Shown here one piece after another: positions 1 to 13,083 of a stretch of DNA of 64,000 bases. Position 1 is the first letter of the stretch, and each line of letters opens with the position of its first letter. The translations under genes and the position numbers were made by a program. The stretch lies in the NCBI GenBank assembly GCA_030680415.1, contig JAUXVE010000004.1, positions 1-64,000 on the forward strand, read 5' to 3'. Origin of the DNA: Rubrivivax sp. GTDB taxonomy: Bacteria; Pseudomonadota; Gammaproteobacteria; Burkholderiales; Burkholderiaceae_C. The notes beneath the pieces are model-generated. The model made no database searches. It saw only the letters and a program-made list of their open reading frames with translations, and was not told the origin of the DNA.

Positions 1-105
1 GGCACCGTCGGCGCGCTGCGCGACGGCACCCGGCTGCGGCTGCCGGCGGCGGTCGCTGCGCCAACGGCGGCCGCGGCGTCGGCGGCCTCGGCCCCCATGC
101 GCTGA
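1..105 (+). CDS. C-terminal end of an RND efflux periplasmic adaptor (partial)
   Basis: The open frame runs in from the left edge and stops at TGA, giving 34 residues. It ends in a low-complexity Ala/Thr/Ser tail (AAPTAAAASAASAPMR). The fragment before the tail (GTVGALRDGTRLRLP) looks like the last beta-strand region of an HlyD/AcrA-type membrane fusion protein. The assignment rests mostly on position: the stop lies 15 bases before an RND permease on the same strand, the usual adaptor-permease order. The tail itself carries no family signal, so the identity is inferred from context. Confidence 0.55.
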   Translation, partial: GTVGALRDGTRLRLPAAVAAPTAAAASAASAPMR

Positions 106-120
106 AGCGGCCGCAGCGCC

Positions 121-3264
<3,144 letters not shown>

Positions 3265-3267
<3 letters not shown>

Positions 3268-3308
3268 AATCGGGACAGCGTCGAATGTGATACCCTATAC
3301 CGTATACT
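3265..3308 (+). promoter_or_regulatory. AT-rich promoter-like segment before the methyltransferase gene
   Basis: A TAGAAT hexamer overlaps the end of the RND permease gene. It is followed by an AT-rich run with three related steps (ATACC, TATACC, TATACT) that ends just before the ATG at 3310. In 70% GC DNA this is conspicuous. TATACT so close to the start could be a -10 for a leaderless transcript, or the repeats could be an operator. No clear -35 is seen. Confidence 0.35.
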
Positions 3309-3309
3309 C

Positions 3310-3984
3310 ATGAACACCGAGACCGCCCGCTTCAACATGATCGAGCAGCAGATCCGCCCCTGGGAGGTGCTCGACCAGGACGTGCTCTCGCTGCTGGCCA
3401 CGGTGCGCCGCGAGGACTTCGTGCCGCCGGCGATGCGGGCGCTGGCCTTCGTCGACACCCAGGTGCCGCTGATCGCCGGCGATCCCGATGGCCCGCACAT
3501 GCTCGAACCCAAGGTCGAGGCCCGGCTGCTGCAGGAGCTGCAGCTGCAGCGCCACGAGAAGGTGCTGGAAATCGGTACCGGCTCGGGTTTCATGGCCGCG
3601 CTGCTGGCGCACCGCGCGCTGTTCGTGCACACGCTGGAATGCCGGCCGGCGCTGGCGCAGCTGGCGCGCGACAAGCTGCGTCGCAACGGCATTGCCAACG
3701 TCACCGTGCATGAAGTCAGCGCCGCCGCCGGCGCGCGCGGCCTGCCGGGCGAAGCACCGTTCGACGCCATCGTGCTGTCGGGCTCGGTGGCCGCGGTGCC
3801 GCCGGCGCTGCTGGCGCAGCTGAAGGTGGGCGGGCGCCTGGTGGCGGTGGTGGGCGAGTTGCCGATGATGCGCGCCCGCCTGTTCACGCGCGTCGGCGAC
3901 GCCGCCTGGTCCGACATCGACCTCTTCGACACCGTGGCGCCGCGCCTGCAAGGTTTCGAAGAGCCCACAGGCTTCCATTTCTAG
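3310..3984 (+). CDS. Protein-L-isoaspartate O-methyltransferase family protein
   Basis: A 224-residue SAM-dependent methyltransferase of the PCMT fold. The SAM-binding motif I (VLEIGTGSGFMAALL) is at about residues 85-99. The N-terminal signature MIEQQIRPWEVLD is characteristic of the betaproteobacterial group found next to tolC. Members are annotated as isoaspartyl repair enzymes, but the substrate-side loop here (DGPHMLEPKVEARLL) differs from the usual ISQPY-type motif, so repair activity is uncertain. The ATG at 3310 is the only sensible start. The gene shares its orientation with the upstream RND gene and the downstream tolC-like gene. Confidence 0.85.
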   Translation: MNTETARFNMIEQQIRPWEVLDQDVLSLLATVRREDFVPPAMRALAFVDTQVPLIAGDPDGPHMLEPKVEARLLQELQLQRHEKVLEIGTGSGFMAALLAHRALFVHTLECRPALAQLARDKLRRNGIANVTVHEVSAAAGARGLPGEAPFDAIVLSGSVAAVPPALLAQLKVGGRLVAVVGELPMMRARLFTRVGDAAWSDIDLFDTVAPRLQGFEEPTGFHF

Positions 3985-4100
3985 GCCCGGCATGCCGACT
4001 CGGTCGCCCGCCACCACCGCCCGTCGCGCGTATGGGCCGTCACGGTGCCTGCACAGCGCAAGTCGTCGCATGGCGGCTGCGTCGAGCCCGCTGCCGCCGC

Positions 4101-4106
4101 TATAAC
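4101..4106 (+). promoter_or_regulatory. Possible -10 box upstream of the TolC-like gene
   Basis: The hexamer TATAAC stands out in the GC-rich 199-base gap between the methyltransferase and the TolC-like gene, 78 bases before the ATG. No convincing -35 hexamer is visible at the expected spacing, so this is only a candidate. Confidence 0.25.
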
Positions 4107-4183
4107 CCTGCCGGCGGTCCCGGCGCCCGGCCCCTGCACGCCCGGCCCGCGAAATCGCCTCCAAAGAACCCGAAGGAACCCGC

Positions 4184-5524
4184 ATGCGTACGCTGATCCA
4201 CCGCCCGTCCCGCCTCGCGCCCGTCGCCCGCATCGCCCTGACCGCGCTCGCGCTGGCGGTGCCCGGCCTCGGTTTTGCGCAAAGCCTGCAGGAGCTGTAC
4301 GAGGCGGCGCGCGCCTTCGACGCCACCTACCTGGCGGCCAGGGCCAATGCGCAGTCGGCCGAATTCCGTGCCGCACAGTTCGAAGCGCTGCTGCGGCCGT
4401 CGGCAGCCGCGACGGCAGGCGCCAGCACCGGGCAGACCGACCTGCCGCGCCTGGGCCGCGGCGACAGCAGCACGGTGCAGGGCGCCATCAACGGCCGCTA
4501 CCCGCTGTTCAACCGCGCCAACGGCGTCACGGTCGAGCAGGCGCGCAAGTCGCTGGTCACCGCGCAGGCCGACCTCGACGCCGCCGAGCAGGACCTCATC
4601 CTGCGCCTGGCGCAGGCCTACTTCGACGTCATCGCCGCGCAGGACACGCTGGCCACCACGCAGGCCAGCAAGGCCGCCATCACCGAGCAGCTGGCATCGG
4701 CCAAGCGCAACTTCGAGGTCGGCACCGCCACCATCACCGACACCCGCGAGGCGCAGGCCCGCTTCGACCTAGCCACGGCGCAGGAACTGGCGGCCGACAA
4801 CGACCTGCGCAGCAAGCGCATCGCGCTCGACACGCTGGTCGGCCGCACCGCGGCGGCGCCCAGGCCGCTGGTGGTGCCGGTGGTGCTGCCGGCCACGACG
4901 CCGCCGAACCCCGAAGAGTGGGTGACGGTGGCCGACCAGCAGCACCCCACGGTGCGGCGCGCCCGCGTCGGCCTCGAAGTGGCGCAACTCGAGACCGCCA
5001 AGGCACGCGCCGGCGACCTGCCGACGGTGGATGCGGTGGCCTCGGTGGGCGCCAACCACTCGCGCGGCAGCGGCGTCCAGCTGCCCGGCACCACCACCAG
5101 CGCCACTGTGGGCGTGCAGATGAACTGGCCGCTGTACAGCGGCGGCGCGACGCAGAACCGCATCAAGGAAACCCTGTTGCTGGAAGAGAAGTCGCGCAAC
5201 GACCTCGAGGCTGCGCGCCGCGCAGTGGCGCAGGCCACGCGCGTCGCCTACTTCGGCGTGCAGTCCGGCCAGGCGCAGGTGAAGGCGCTGGAGGCGGCCG
5301 AGTCCTCGTCCAAGTTGGCGCTGGAAGCCACGCAGCTGGGCTACCGCGTCGGCGTGCGCGTCAACCTCGACGTGCTCAACGCGCAGACGCAGCTCTTCAC
5401 CACCCAGCGTGACCTGGCCAGAGCGCGTTACGACGTGCTGGTGGGTGGCCTGCGGCTGCGCCAGGCCTCGGGGCAGCTGTCGCCGGCCGACGTGGAAGCG
5501 CTGAACCGCCTGCTGGCCAGGTAG
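4184..5524 (+). CDS. TolC-family outer-membrane efflux protein
   Basis: A 446-residue outer-membrane channel component. A Sec signal peptide (residues 1-32, ending GFA before QS) precedes two repeats of the OEP helical-hairpin domain. Typical pieces are SLQELYEAARAFDATYLAA at the mature N-terminus, LAQAYFDVIAAQDTL in the first repeat and YRVGVRVNLDVLNAQTQLF in the second. The length matches TolC/CyaE-type proteins of type I secretion and RND pumps. No dedicated partner overlaps it, so it may serve the upstream RND pump, the second pump at 56-61 kb, or both. The ATG follows a GAAGGAA ribosome site. Confidence 0.93.
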   Translation: MRTLIHRPSRLAPVARIALTALALAVPGLGFAQSLQELYEAARAFDATYLAARANAQSAEFRAAQFEALLRPSAAATAGASTGQTDLPRLGRGDSSTVQGAINGRYPLFNRANGVTVEQARKSLVTAQADLDAAEQDLILRLAQAYFDVIAAQDTLATTQASKAAITEQLASAKRNFEVGTATITDTREAQARFDLATAQELAADNDLRSKRIALDTLVGRTAAAPRPLVVPVVLPATTPPNPEEWVTVADQQHPTVRRARVGLEVAQLETAKARAGDLPTVDAVASVGANHSRGSGVQLPGTTTSATVGVQMNWPLYSGGATQNRIKETLLLEEKSRNDLEAARRAVAQATRVAYFGVQSGQAQVKALEAAESSSKLALEATQLGYRVGVRVNLDVLNAQTQLFTTQRDLARARYDVLVGGLRLRQASGQLSPADVEALNRLLAR

Positions 5525-5644
5525 CCGGCCGCGCGGTGGCCGCCGCGCTGGCGTGCCGACCACGGGCTCGGAGTCGCCGTGACGCCGCCAGCGCCGCTCC
5601 AGGGGCCAGCTGTGGCGGGCGTGGCTTGGAGTAAAAGCCCTGTG

Positions 5645-6559
<915 letters not shown>

Positions 6560-6570
6560 CACGGGGCCGC

Positions 6571-7755
6571 ATGCTGCTGGCCGAGAACATCGCCCACTTC
6601 TCGCGCGTGCTGCGCACGGCCGGCCTGCAGGTGGGGCCGGACCGGGTGCTCGCGGCCATCGCCGCCGTCGAAGCGGTGGGCCCGGACCGGCGCGAAGACG
6701 TGCGTTCGGCGCTGGCCGCGGTGATGCTGGATCGGCACGAGCAGCAGGTGATCTTCGACGCCGCCTTCGACGCCTTCTTCCGCGACCCCAGGCTGCTGGA
6801 GCAGCTGATGCATGCGCTGCTGCCCAGGATCGGCGGCCGCGGCGACAAGCCGCGCCAGCCGCGCAACGACCGCCTGAGCGCGGCGCTGGCCGCACCACGC
6901 GAGCCCACGCCACCGCCCCGGGCGCCGCAGACGGCCAAGGAAGAACTGCCCTTCGAAACCACCTTCACGTTCTCCGACCGCGAACGACTGCAGCACGCCG
7001 ATTTCGAGACCATGACGGCCGACGAATACGCCCTCGCCAGGAACCTGGCCGAGCGCTTGCCGCCGCCCGTGCTGCCGGTGCGGCTGCGCCGGCACGAAGG
7101 CGCACCGCGCGGCCGCATCGACCTGCGCCGCACGATGCAGGGCATGGCCCGGCAGCCGCACACGCTGACGCCGGTGTTCACGCAGGCCGCGCGCCGGTTG
7201 CCGCCGATCGTGGTGCTGCTCGACATCTCCGGCTCCATGGACCGTTATGCGCGGCTCTTTCTGCATTACGTGCACGGCCTCACGCGGCGGCACCTGCAGG
7301 TGCACACCTTCACCTTCGGCACCCGTCTGACCAACATCACGTGCTGCCTGCGCAGCCGCGATCCCGACGTGGCGCTGAAGCGGGTCGAGGAACAGGTGCA
7401 GGACTGGAAAGGCGGCACGCGCATTGCCAGTTCGCTGCAGGAATTCAACCGCCGCTGGGCGCGCCGCGTGCTGGGTGCCAACGCCGCCGTGCTGCTGGTG
7501 AGCGACGGCCTGGACCACGACGAGGGCGGCCAGCTCGGCCAGGCCGCCGCGCAACTGCAGCGCATGGCGCACCAGGTGGTGTGGCTCAACCCGCTGCTGC
7601 GCTTCGACGGCTTCAAGCCGCGGGCGGCCGGCGTGCGTGCCCTGCTGCCGCACGTCGACCGCTTCCTGCCCGTGCACAACCTGGCCAGCCTGGCCGACCT
7701 GGCCCAGGCGCTGCGCGCGCCGGCCCTGCGCCCTGCATACTCAGCCTTCACATAG
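6571..7755 (+). CDS. VWA-domain protein, CoxE family
   Basis: A 394-residue protein with an N-terminal CoxE region (LAENIAHFSRVLRTAGLQVGP), a charged linker (about 90-130) and a C-terminal von Willebrand A domain. The MIDAS motif DISGSM is at about residues 218-223, with later metal-ligand positions in KGGTRIASSL and LLVSDGLDHDE. It is the usual partner of the MoxR ATPase encoded just upstream. The ATG at 6571 is preferred. An in-frame GTG at 6556 overlaps the moxR stop (GTGA) and is a real alternative that would couple translation. Cytoplasmic; no signal peptide is seen. Confidence 0.85.
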   Translation: MLLAENIAHFSRVLRTAGLQVGPDRVLAAIAAVEAVGPDRREDVRSALAAVMLDRHEQQVIFDAAFDAFFRDPRLLEQLMHALLPRIGGRGDKPRQPRNDRLSAALAAPREPTPPPRAPQTAKEELPFETTFTFSDRERLQHADFETMTADEYALARNLAERLPPPVLPVRLRRHEGAPRGRIDLRRTMQGMARQPHTLTPVFTQAARRLPPIVVLLDISGSMDRYARLFLHYVHGLTRRHLQVHTFTFGTRLTNITCCLRSRDPDVALKRVEEQVQDWKGGTRIASSLQEFNRRWARRVLGANAAVLLVSDGLDHDEGGQLGQAAAQLQRMAHQVVWLNPLLRFDGFKPRAAGVRALLPHVDRFLPVHNLASLADLAQALRAPALRPAYSAFT

Positions 7756-7764
7756 GAGCACGCC

Positions 7765-8775
7765 ATGGACAGCCTCGACCTGCAGGTGCTGCAACAGGCG
7801 CGCGACTGGCACCGGGCCGGCCGCAGCGTCTGGCTCGTCACCGTGATCGAGACCTGGGGCTCTGCGCCGCGCCCGCCCGGCGCCTTGCTCGCGCTGCGCG
7901 ACGACGGGCTGGTGGTGGGTTCGGTGAGCGGCGGCTGCGTGGAAGACGACTTGATCGACCGCGTTCGCCATGGCGAACGTGTCGGCAAGCCGTCGCTCGT
8001 GAGCTACGGCGTCACCAAGGAAGAAGCGGCGCGCTTCGGCCTGCCCTGCGGTGGCAATCTGCGGCTGGTGCAGGAGCCGCTGCTCGACACGGCCTGGATC
8101 GACGAGGTGCTGCAGCGCACCGCGCGGCACGAGCTGGTGGCGCGGCGGCTGGACTTCGACACCGGCGCCGTCACGGTGGAGCCCGCGTCGCGCGGCGAGG
8201 CCTTCGAATTCGAAGGGCGGCAACTGCGCGCCCTGTATGGCCCGCACTGGCGGCTGCTCATCATCGGCGCCGGCCAGCTCAGCCGCGCCGTGGCGCCGAT
8301 GGCGCTGGCGCTGGACTTCGAGGTCATCTGCTGCGACCCGCGCGAGGAATATCACCTGACCTGGGACGTGCCCGGCACCACCTTCAGCCGCTCCATGCCC
8401 GACGACGTGGTGCACGAGCTGCACCTGGACCCGCACTGCGCCGTGATCGCCGTGACGCACGACCCCAAGCTCGACGACATGGTGCTGCTGGAAGCGCTGA
8501 AGTCACCCGCCTTCTACGTCGGCGCGCTGGGCTCGCGCGGCAACACCGCCAAGCGCAAGGAGCGGCTCAAGCTGTTCGACCTCGGCGACGCCGAGATCGA
8601 CCGCCTGCACGGCCCCATCGGCCTGCACCTGGGCGCCCGCACGCCGGCCGAGATTGCCGTGTCCATCGTGGCCGAGATCGTGGCGGTGAGAAACGGCGTG
8701 ACGCTGTCGCAGAAGAAGGCCGGCTCGGCGCTGCCGGCCGGCAGCGGCACGGCCTGCGCCAGCGGCGCGGCCTGA
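7765..8775 (+). CDS. xdhC: XdhC/CoxI family molybdenum-hydroxylase maturation protein
   Basis: A 336-residue protein with the XdhC/CoxI N-terminal domain (VIETWGSAPRPPGALLAL, then GSVSGGCVEDDLI) and a C-terminal Rossmann domain (LLIIGAGQLSRAVAPMAL). XdhC proteins bind molybdenum cofactor, help sulfurate it and deliver it to xanthine dehydrogenase-type enzymes. An AGGAG ribosome site lies 9 bases after the coxE stop, so it is in one operon with moxR and coxE. No large molybdoenzyme subunit is present in the window, so the client is encoded elsewhere. A Ser/Ala/Gly-rich C-terminus (GSGTACASGAA) looks dispensable. Confidence 0.88.
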   Translation: MDSLDLQVLQQARDWHRAGRSVWLVTVIETWGSAPRPPGALLALRDDGLVVGSVSGGCVEDDLIDRVRHGERVGKPSLVSYGVTKEEAARFGLPCGGNLRLVQEPLLDTAWIDEVLQRTARHELVARRLDFDTGAVTVEPASRGEAFEFEGRQLRALYGPHWRLLIIGAGQLSRAVAPMALALDFEVICCDPREEYHLTWDVPGTTFSRSMPDDVVHELHLDPHCAVIAVTHDPKLDDMVLLEALKSPAFYVGALGSRGNTAKRKERLKLFDLGDAEIDRLHGPIGLHLGARTPAEIAVSIVAEIVAVRNGVTLSQKKAGSALPAGSGTACASGAA

Positions 8776-8934
8776 GGGCAGGCTCGGGAGCCGGCGGCGC
8801 GGTGCAGTACATGGCGCGCGCGTCCGACATGCGATGGTGCACGCTGGTGTTCTGATGCCCGGCCCGCAGCACGCCATCGACTGCGGCGACAATCCTCACT
8901 GCAGCCGCCCGCTGATGCGGGCTCGCAAACGCTC

Positions 8935-10122
8935 ATGACGACACCCATCCCTGCCGACGCCGCCGGGCCCGCCGACAAGGGCTCGTCGGTGCGCCTGACC
9001 TACGAGTTTGCGTCGGGCGCGCAACGCGGCGCCGCGCTGGACAACCCGTTCGTGGCCCTGTTGGTGGCCGTGCGCGATGCGGGTTCCATCGCCAAGGCGG
9101 CCACGCTGCTCGGCTGTTCGTACCGCCACATGTGGGGTGCACTGCGCAAGTGGGAAGCCACCTTCGGTGAGCCGCTGGTGTCGTGGGTGCAAGGCCAGCC
9201 GGCGCACCTGACGCAGTTCGGCCAACGCCTCCTGTGGGCCGAGATGCGCGCGCGCACGCGCATGCAGCCGCACATCGACGCGCTGCGTGCCGACCTGGCA
9301 CGCGTGGTCGCCGAAGCCCGTGACGAGCACCAGCAACTGCTCAGCTTGCATGCCAGCCACGACCTGGCCTTGCCGCGGTTGCGCGAACATGCGCAGCTGC
9401 ACGTCGCGCTGCACCTGGACATCCGCTTCATGGGCAGCATCGACAGCCTGCGCTCGCTCAACGCCGGGCGCTGCCTGGTGGCGGGCTTCCACGTGCCGGC
9501 GCTGCGCGGCGCGGCGCCCATCTTTGCCGCCGAACTCAAGCCGCTGCTGCACCCCGGCACGCACAAGCTCATCGCATGCGCCCGGCGTACGCAGGGCCTG
9601 ATGATGCGACGCGAGCATGCCGGCAGGGTGTGCACCGTGGCGGACCTGAGGCAGCGCTCGCTGCGCTTCATCAACCGGCAGCCGGGCTCGGGCACCCGGC
9701 TGTTGATGGACCACCTGATGCACGGGCATGGCCTGCGGCCTGCGCAGCTGCCGGGTTACGAAAGCGCCGTCGAAGAAAGCCACGTTGCCATCGCCGCCAC
9801 CATCGCCAGCGGCGCGGCCGACGTCGGCCCCGGCGTGGAGGCCGCCGCCATCGAGTTCGGCCTGCACTTCGTGCCCTTGGTCCAGGAGGACTACTTCCTG
9901 GCCTGCCTCAAGCAGAACCTGGAAACACCCGCCGTGCGGCGCCTGCGCGAGCTGTTGGCCGGCCAGGCCTGGTCCGACATCCTCACCGCGCTGCCCGGCT
10001 ACGGGCCGGCCGCGGCCGCTGGCCAGGTGCTGGCGATGACCCACGCGCTGCCCTGGTGGCGCTACACGCGGCCCAAGGCCGCCAAGGTGAATGCGCCGGC
10101 CAAGACGGTGAATGCTGGCTGA
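8935..10122 (+). CDS. ModE-type HTH regulator with PBP-like ligand domain
   Basis: A 395-residue one-component regulator. Residues about 30-95 form a LysR/ModE-like winged helix (AVRDAGSIAKAATLLGCSYRHMWGAL). Residues about 130-375 resemble a type 2 periplasmic-binding-protein fold (NRQPGSGTRLLMDHLM, then SHVAIAATIASGAADVGPG), as in PBP-like domain proteins related to molybdate or tungstate binding. It follows xdhC on the same strand after 159 bases. That fits a regulator sensing molybdate, tungstate or a cofactor state for the MoxR-CoxE-XdhC client enzyme. The ligand is inferred, not shown. Confidence 0.78.
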   Translation: MTTPIPADAAGPADKGSSVRLTYEFASGAQRGAALDNPFVALLVAVRDAGSIAKAATLLGCSYRHMWGALRKWEATFGEPLVSWVQGQPAHLTQFGQRLLWAEMRARTRMQPHIDALRADLARVVAEARDEHQQLLSLHASHDLALPRLREHAQLHVALHLDIRFMGSIDSLRSLNAGRCLVAGFHVPALRGAAPIFAAELKPLLHPGTHKLIACARRTQGLMMRREHAGRVCTVADLRQRSLRFINRQPGSGTRLLMDHLMHGHGLRPAQLPGYESAVEESHVAIAATIASGAADVGPGVEAAAIEFGLHFVPLVQEDYFLACLKQNLETPAVRRLRELLAGQAWSDILTALPGYGPAAAAGQVLAMTHALPWWRYTRPKAAKVNAPAKTVNAG

Positions 10123-10203
10123 GTGCACCGGCTGCAACAGGGGTCAGGCCGGCGCGGCCGGCGCGCGCACGCGTCGCTGCAAGACACGCTGACCTGCGCA
10201 TCT

Positions 10204-11478
10204 TCACGCCGGCGGCAGCAGCGCGACGACGACCGCCGCCATGCGCTCGGCCGCGCCGCGGTGGCGGGCGGCGAAGGCCAGTGCCTGCTGCGATGCGGGC
10301 TCCCGCGCCGAGTCGCCGGCCAGGTCGATGGCGCAACGCACGCCCTCGTCGATATCGGCCACGCGCCGCGCCGCGCCGGCGGCCAGCGCCCCTTCGGCGG
10401 CCTGCGCAAAGTTGAAGGTGTGCGGCCCCATCACCAGCGGGCAGCCGCAGGCGGCGGCCTCGATCAGGTTCTGTCCCCCCAGCGGCGCGAAGCTGCCGCC
10501 GAGCAGGGCCACGTCGGCCAGTGCGTAGTACAGCGGCATCTCGCCCAGCGAGTCGCCCAGCCAGACATCGGCCGCGGCGGCGGCAGCGGGCGGCGCGTCG
10601 GCCCAAGCAGTGCGGCGCAGGCCGTGCAGGCCCGTGGCGGCGACCATCGCTTCGACCGCATCGAAGCGCTGTGGATGCCGCGGCACCAGCAGCAGCAGCG
10701 GCCGCGGCCAGCGAATCGCGCGCCAGGCAAGCAGCAGCGGCTCCTCTTCGCCTTCACGCGTGCTGGCGGCGAGCACGACGCTGCGGCCCAGCGCCTGCCG
10801 CCACTGCCGGCCGCGGGCCAGCAACTCGGGCGGCGGTGTCATGTCGAACTTCAGGTTACCCATCACCTCGACCGCGGTTGCCCCGGAGTCGCGCAGCCGC
10901 TGCGCGTCTTCTTCGGTCTGCGCCAGCACCCGCGTGAACCGCGCCAGCGCCGGGTGCATCAGCGCGCGCAGGCGCTGGCCCTTGGCACGGCTGCGTTCGG
11001 ACAGGCGCGCGTTGGCCAACACCAGCGGCACGCCGGCCTCGTGCGCGGCGTGCAGCAGGTTGGGCCAGACCTCGGTTTCCATGATCACCCCGGCGGCGGG
11101 GCGGTGCCGGCGCAGGAAGCGCCGCACCGCGCCGGGTGTGTCGTAGGGCAGCCAGACCTGGGCGTCGCCTTCGCGCAGCAGCGCCGCACCGGCCTCGCGC
11201 CCGGTAGCGGTGCCGTGCGTCAGCAGCAGGCGCAAGCCCGGACGCTGCCGGCGCAGCGCGGCTATCAGCGCCGCGGCAGCACGCGTTTCCCCCAGCGAGA
11301 CGGCGTGCAGCCACAGCCGCCCCGGCGGCGCGTCGCCGTGGTAGCCACCCAGCCGTTCGTGCCAGGCCTGCCGGTACGCCGGCTCGTGCCGGCCGCGCCA
11401 CCACAGCCGCGCCAGATACAGCGGCGTGGCCAGGCGCAGCAGCGTCGAATACGCGGCCCGCGCCAGCGACGAACTCAC
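10204..11478 (-). CDS. waaA: 3-deoxy-D-manno-octulosonic acid (Kdo) transferase
   Basis: A 424-residue inner-membrane-anchored glycosyltransferase that adds Kdo to lipid IVA in LPS synthesis. The N-terminus (ARAAYSTLLRLATPLYLARL) is the membrane anchor. Family motifs follow: WLHAVSLGETRAA, METEVWPNLLHAA, NARLSERS, and the C-terminal GGSFAPLGGQNLIEAAACG nucleotide-sugar site. The long track ORF (to 14514) is a GC-driven extension. The GTG at 11478 (VSSSLARAAY) fits homolog starts. It lies 56 bases after the phosphomannomutase on the same strand. Confidence 0.93.
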   Translation of the reverse strand: MSSSLARAAYSTLLRLATPLYLARLWWRGRHEPAYRQAWHERLGGYHGDAPPGRLWLHAVSLGETRAAAALIAALRRQRPGLRLLLTHGTATGREAGAALLREGDAQVWLPYDTPGAVRRFLRRHRPAAGVIMETEVWPNLLHAAHEAGVPLVLANARLSERSRAKGQRLRALMHPALARFTRVLAQTEEDAQRLRDSGATAVEVMGNLKFDMTPPPELLARGRQWRQALGRSVVLAASTREGEEEPLLLAWRAIRWPRPLLLLVPRHPQRFDAVEAMVAATGLHGLRRTAWADAPPAAAAAADVWLGDSLGEMPLYYALADVALLGGSFAPLGGQNLIEAAACGCPLVMGPHTFNFAQAAEGALAAGAARRVADIDEGVRCAIDLAGDSAREPASQQALAFAARHRGAAERMAAVVVALLPPA

Positions 11479-11534
11479 CGCAGACCCGTGCTGCCGCGCG
11501 TACCGGGTGGCGGCCGCTGGACCACCCGGCAGGC

Positions 11535-12938
11535 TCAATGCGCCGCCAGCGCCACCATCGCGTCTGGCTTGACGCTGCGCAACGCGGTCATGAACTGCGC
11601 CTCGATGCGGTGCAGCGCCTCGGGTGTGTGGCCTTCGAAGCGCAGCACCAGCACCGGCGTCGTGTTGCTGGCGCGGATGAGGCCGAAACCGTCGGTGAAG
11701 TCGACGCGCAGGCCGTCGATGGTGCCGATCTCGCCGCCGCCAAAGGCCAGCCGCCCATCGGCCGCGCGCGCCAGCAGTTCGGCCACCACCAGGTGGTGCT
11801 CGCCCTCGGCGCAGGGCACGTTGAGTTCCGGCGTCGAGAAGCTGGTGGGCAGTGCGTCGAGGAAAGCGCTGGCATCGACCTGCTGCGACAGGATCTCGAG
11901 CAGCCGCGCCGCGGTGTAGGTGGCGTCGTCGAAACCGTACCAGCGCTCGCCGAAGAACAGGTGCCCACTCATTTCGCCCGCAAACGGCGCTCCGGTCTCC
12001 CGCAGCTTGGCCTTGACCAGCGAATGCCCGGTCTTCCACATCACCGGCACGCCGCCGGCTTCGCGGATCGCCACCGGCACGCGCTGCGAACACTTGACGT
12101 CGAAGACGATCGGGGCGCCCTTGTGGCGCTGCAGGATGTCGCGCGCGAAGAGCATGATCTGGCGGTCGGGGTAGATGATGTTGCCGCCGCGCGTGACGAC
12201 GCCCAGGCGGTCGCCGTCGCCATCGAAGGCCAGCCCGATCTCGGCCTCGGCGGCATGCACGACCTTGATCAGGTCGGCCAGGTTCTCGGGCTTGCTCGGG
12301 TCGGGGTGATGGTTGGGGAAGTCGCCGTCGACCCTGCTGTACAGCGCGATGACCTCGCAGCCCAAAGCGCGCAGGATGGCCGGTGCACTGGCGCCGGGAA
12401 TGCCGTTGCCGGAATCGACGACGATGCGCATCGGCCGCGCCAGCCGGCAGTCGCCCACGATGCGCGCCGCGTATTCGGCGCCGATGTCCATGCGCGCGGC
12501 ACGGCCGCGGCGCGCGCTGTAGTCCTCGGCCTCGATGCGCCGGCGCAGCTGCTGGATCTCTTCGCCATAGATGGCGCGGCCGGCCAACACCATCTTGAAG
12601 CCGTTGTAGTCCTTGGGGTTGTGGCTGCCGGTGACCTGGATGCCGCTGTTGCAGCCATGCCTGCCGCGCGTGGCGGCCACGTAGTACAGCATCGGTGTCG
12701 TCACCGGGCCGATGTCGACGACATCCAGTCCGGTGGACACCAGGCCACGGACCAGCGCCGCCGCCAGCCCCGGACCCGACAGGCGTCCGTCGCGGCCCAC
12801 GACGACGGCCTTCTCGCCGACGGCCAGGGCGGCGCTGCCGAAGGCGCGGCCCAGATGTTCGGCAAAGGACTCGTCGATGTTGCGGCCGACGACACCGCGG
12901 ATGTCGTAGGCCTTGAAGATGCTCGGGTCGATTTGCAT
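11535..12938 (-). CDS. Phosphomannomutase/phosphoglucomutase (AlgC/ManB type)
   Basis: A 467-residue alpha-D-phosphohexomutase that interconverts mannose or glucose 6- and 1-phosphate for LPS, exopolysaccharide or nucleotide-sugar supply. It starts at ATG 12938 (MQIDPSIFKAYDIRG), the canonical family N-terminus, rather than the track start at 13067. The phosphoserine loop TGSHNPKDYNG places the catalytic Ser at 105. The metal loop FDGDGDRLG and the sugar-specificity loop GEMSGHLFF are intact. The gene is paired with waaA downstream, in line with a cell-envelope role. Confidence 0.94.
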   Translation of the reverse strand: MQIDPSIFKAYDIRGVVGRNIDESFAEHLGRAFGSAALAVGEKAVVVGRDGRLSGPGLAAALVRGLVSTGLDVVDIGPVTTPMLYYVAATRGRHGCNSGIQVTGSHNPKDYNGFKMVLAGRAIYGEEIQQLRRRIEAEDYSARRGRAARMDIGAEYAARIVGDCRLARPMRIVVDSGNGIPGASAPAILRALGCEVIALYSRVDGDFPNHHPDPSKPENLADLIKVVHAAEAEIGLAFDGDGDRLGVVTRGGNIIYPDRQIMLFARDILQRHKGAPIVFDVKCSQRVPVAIREAGGVPVMWKTGHSLVKAKLRETGAPFAGEMSGHLFFGERWYGFDDATYTAARLLEILSQQVDASAFLDALPTSFSTPELNVPCAEGEHHLVVAELLARAADGRLAFGGGEIGTIDGLRVDFTDGFGLIRASNTTPVLVLRFEGHTPEALHRIEAQFMTALRSVKPDAMVALAAH

Positions 12939-13083
12939 GATGGCTGCGTTCACGGGCTGGCGATGCGGGCATTCTAGGCAGGCTGCCGTGCGCGCCCGGC
13001 AGCGATCGAGTTGCTGTCCGGCCGGCGCCTGCACAGGTCCGAAAACGGCCAGTGCGCGTCGCCGCACTGCCTATCATGGCGCC

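Noticed and set aside
10123-10203. Terminator between the ModE/PBP regulator and waaA
   Set aside because: Only short GC-rich complementarities and no U-run on either strand.
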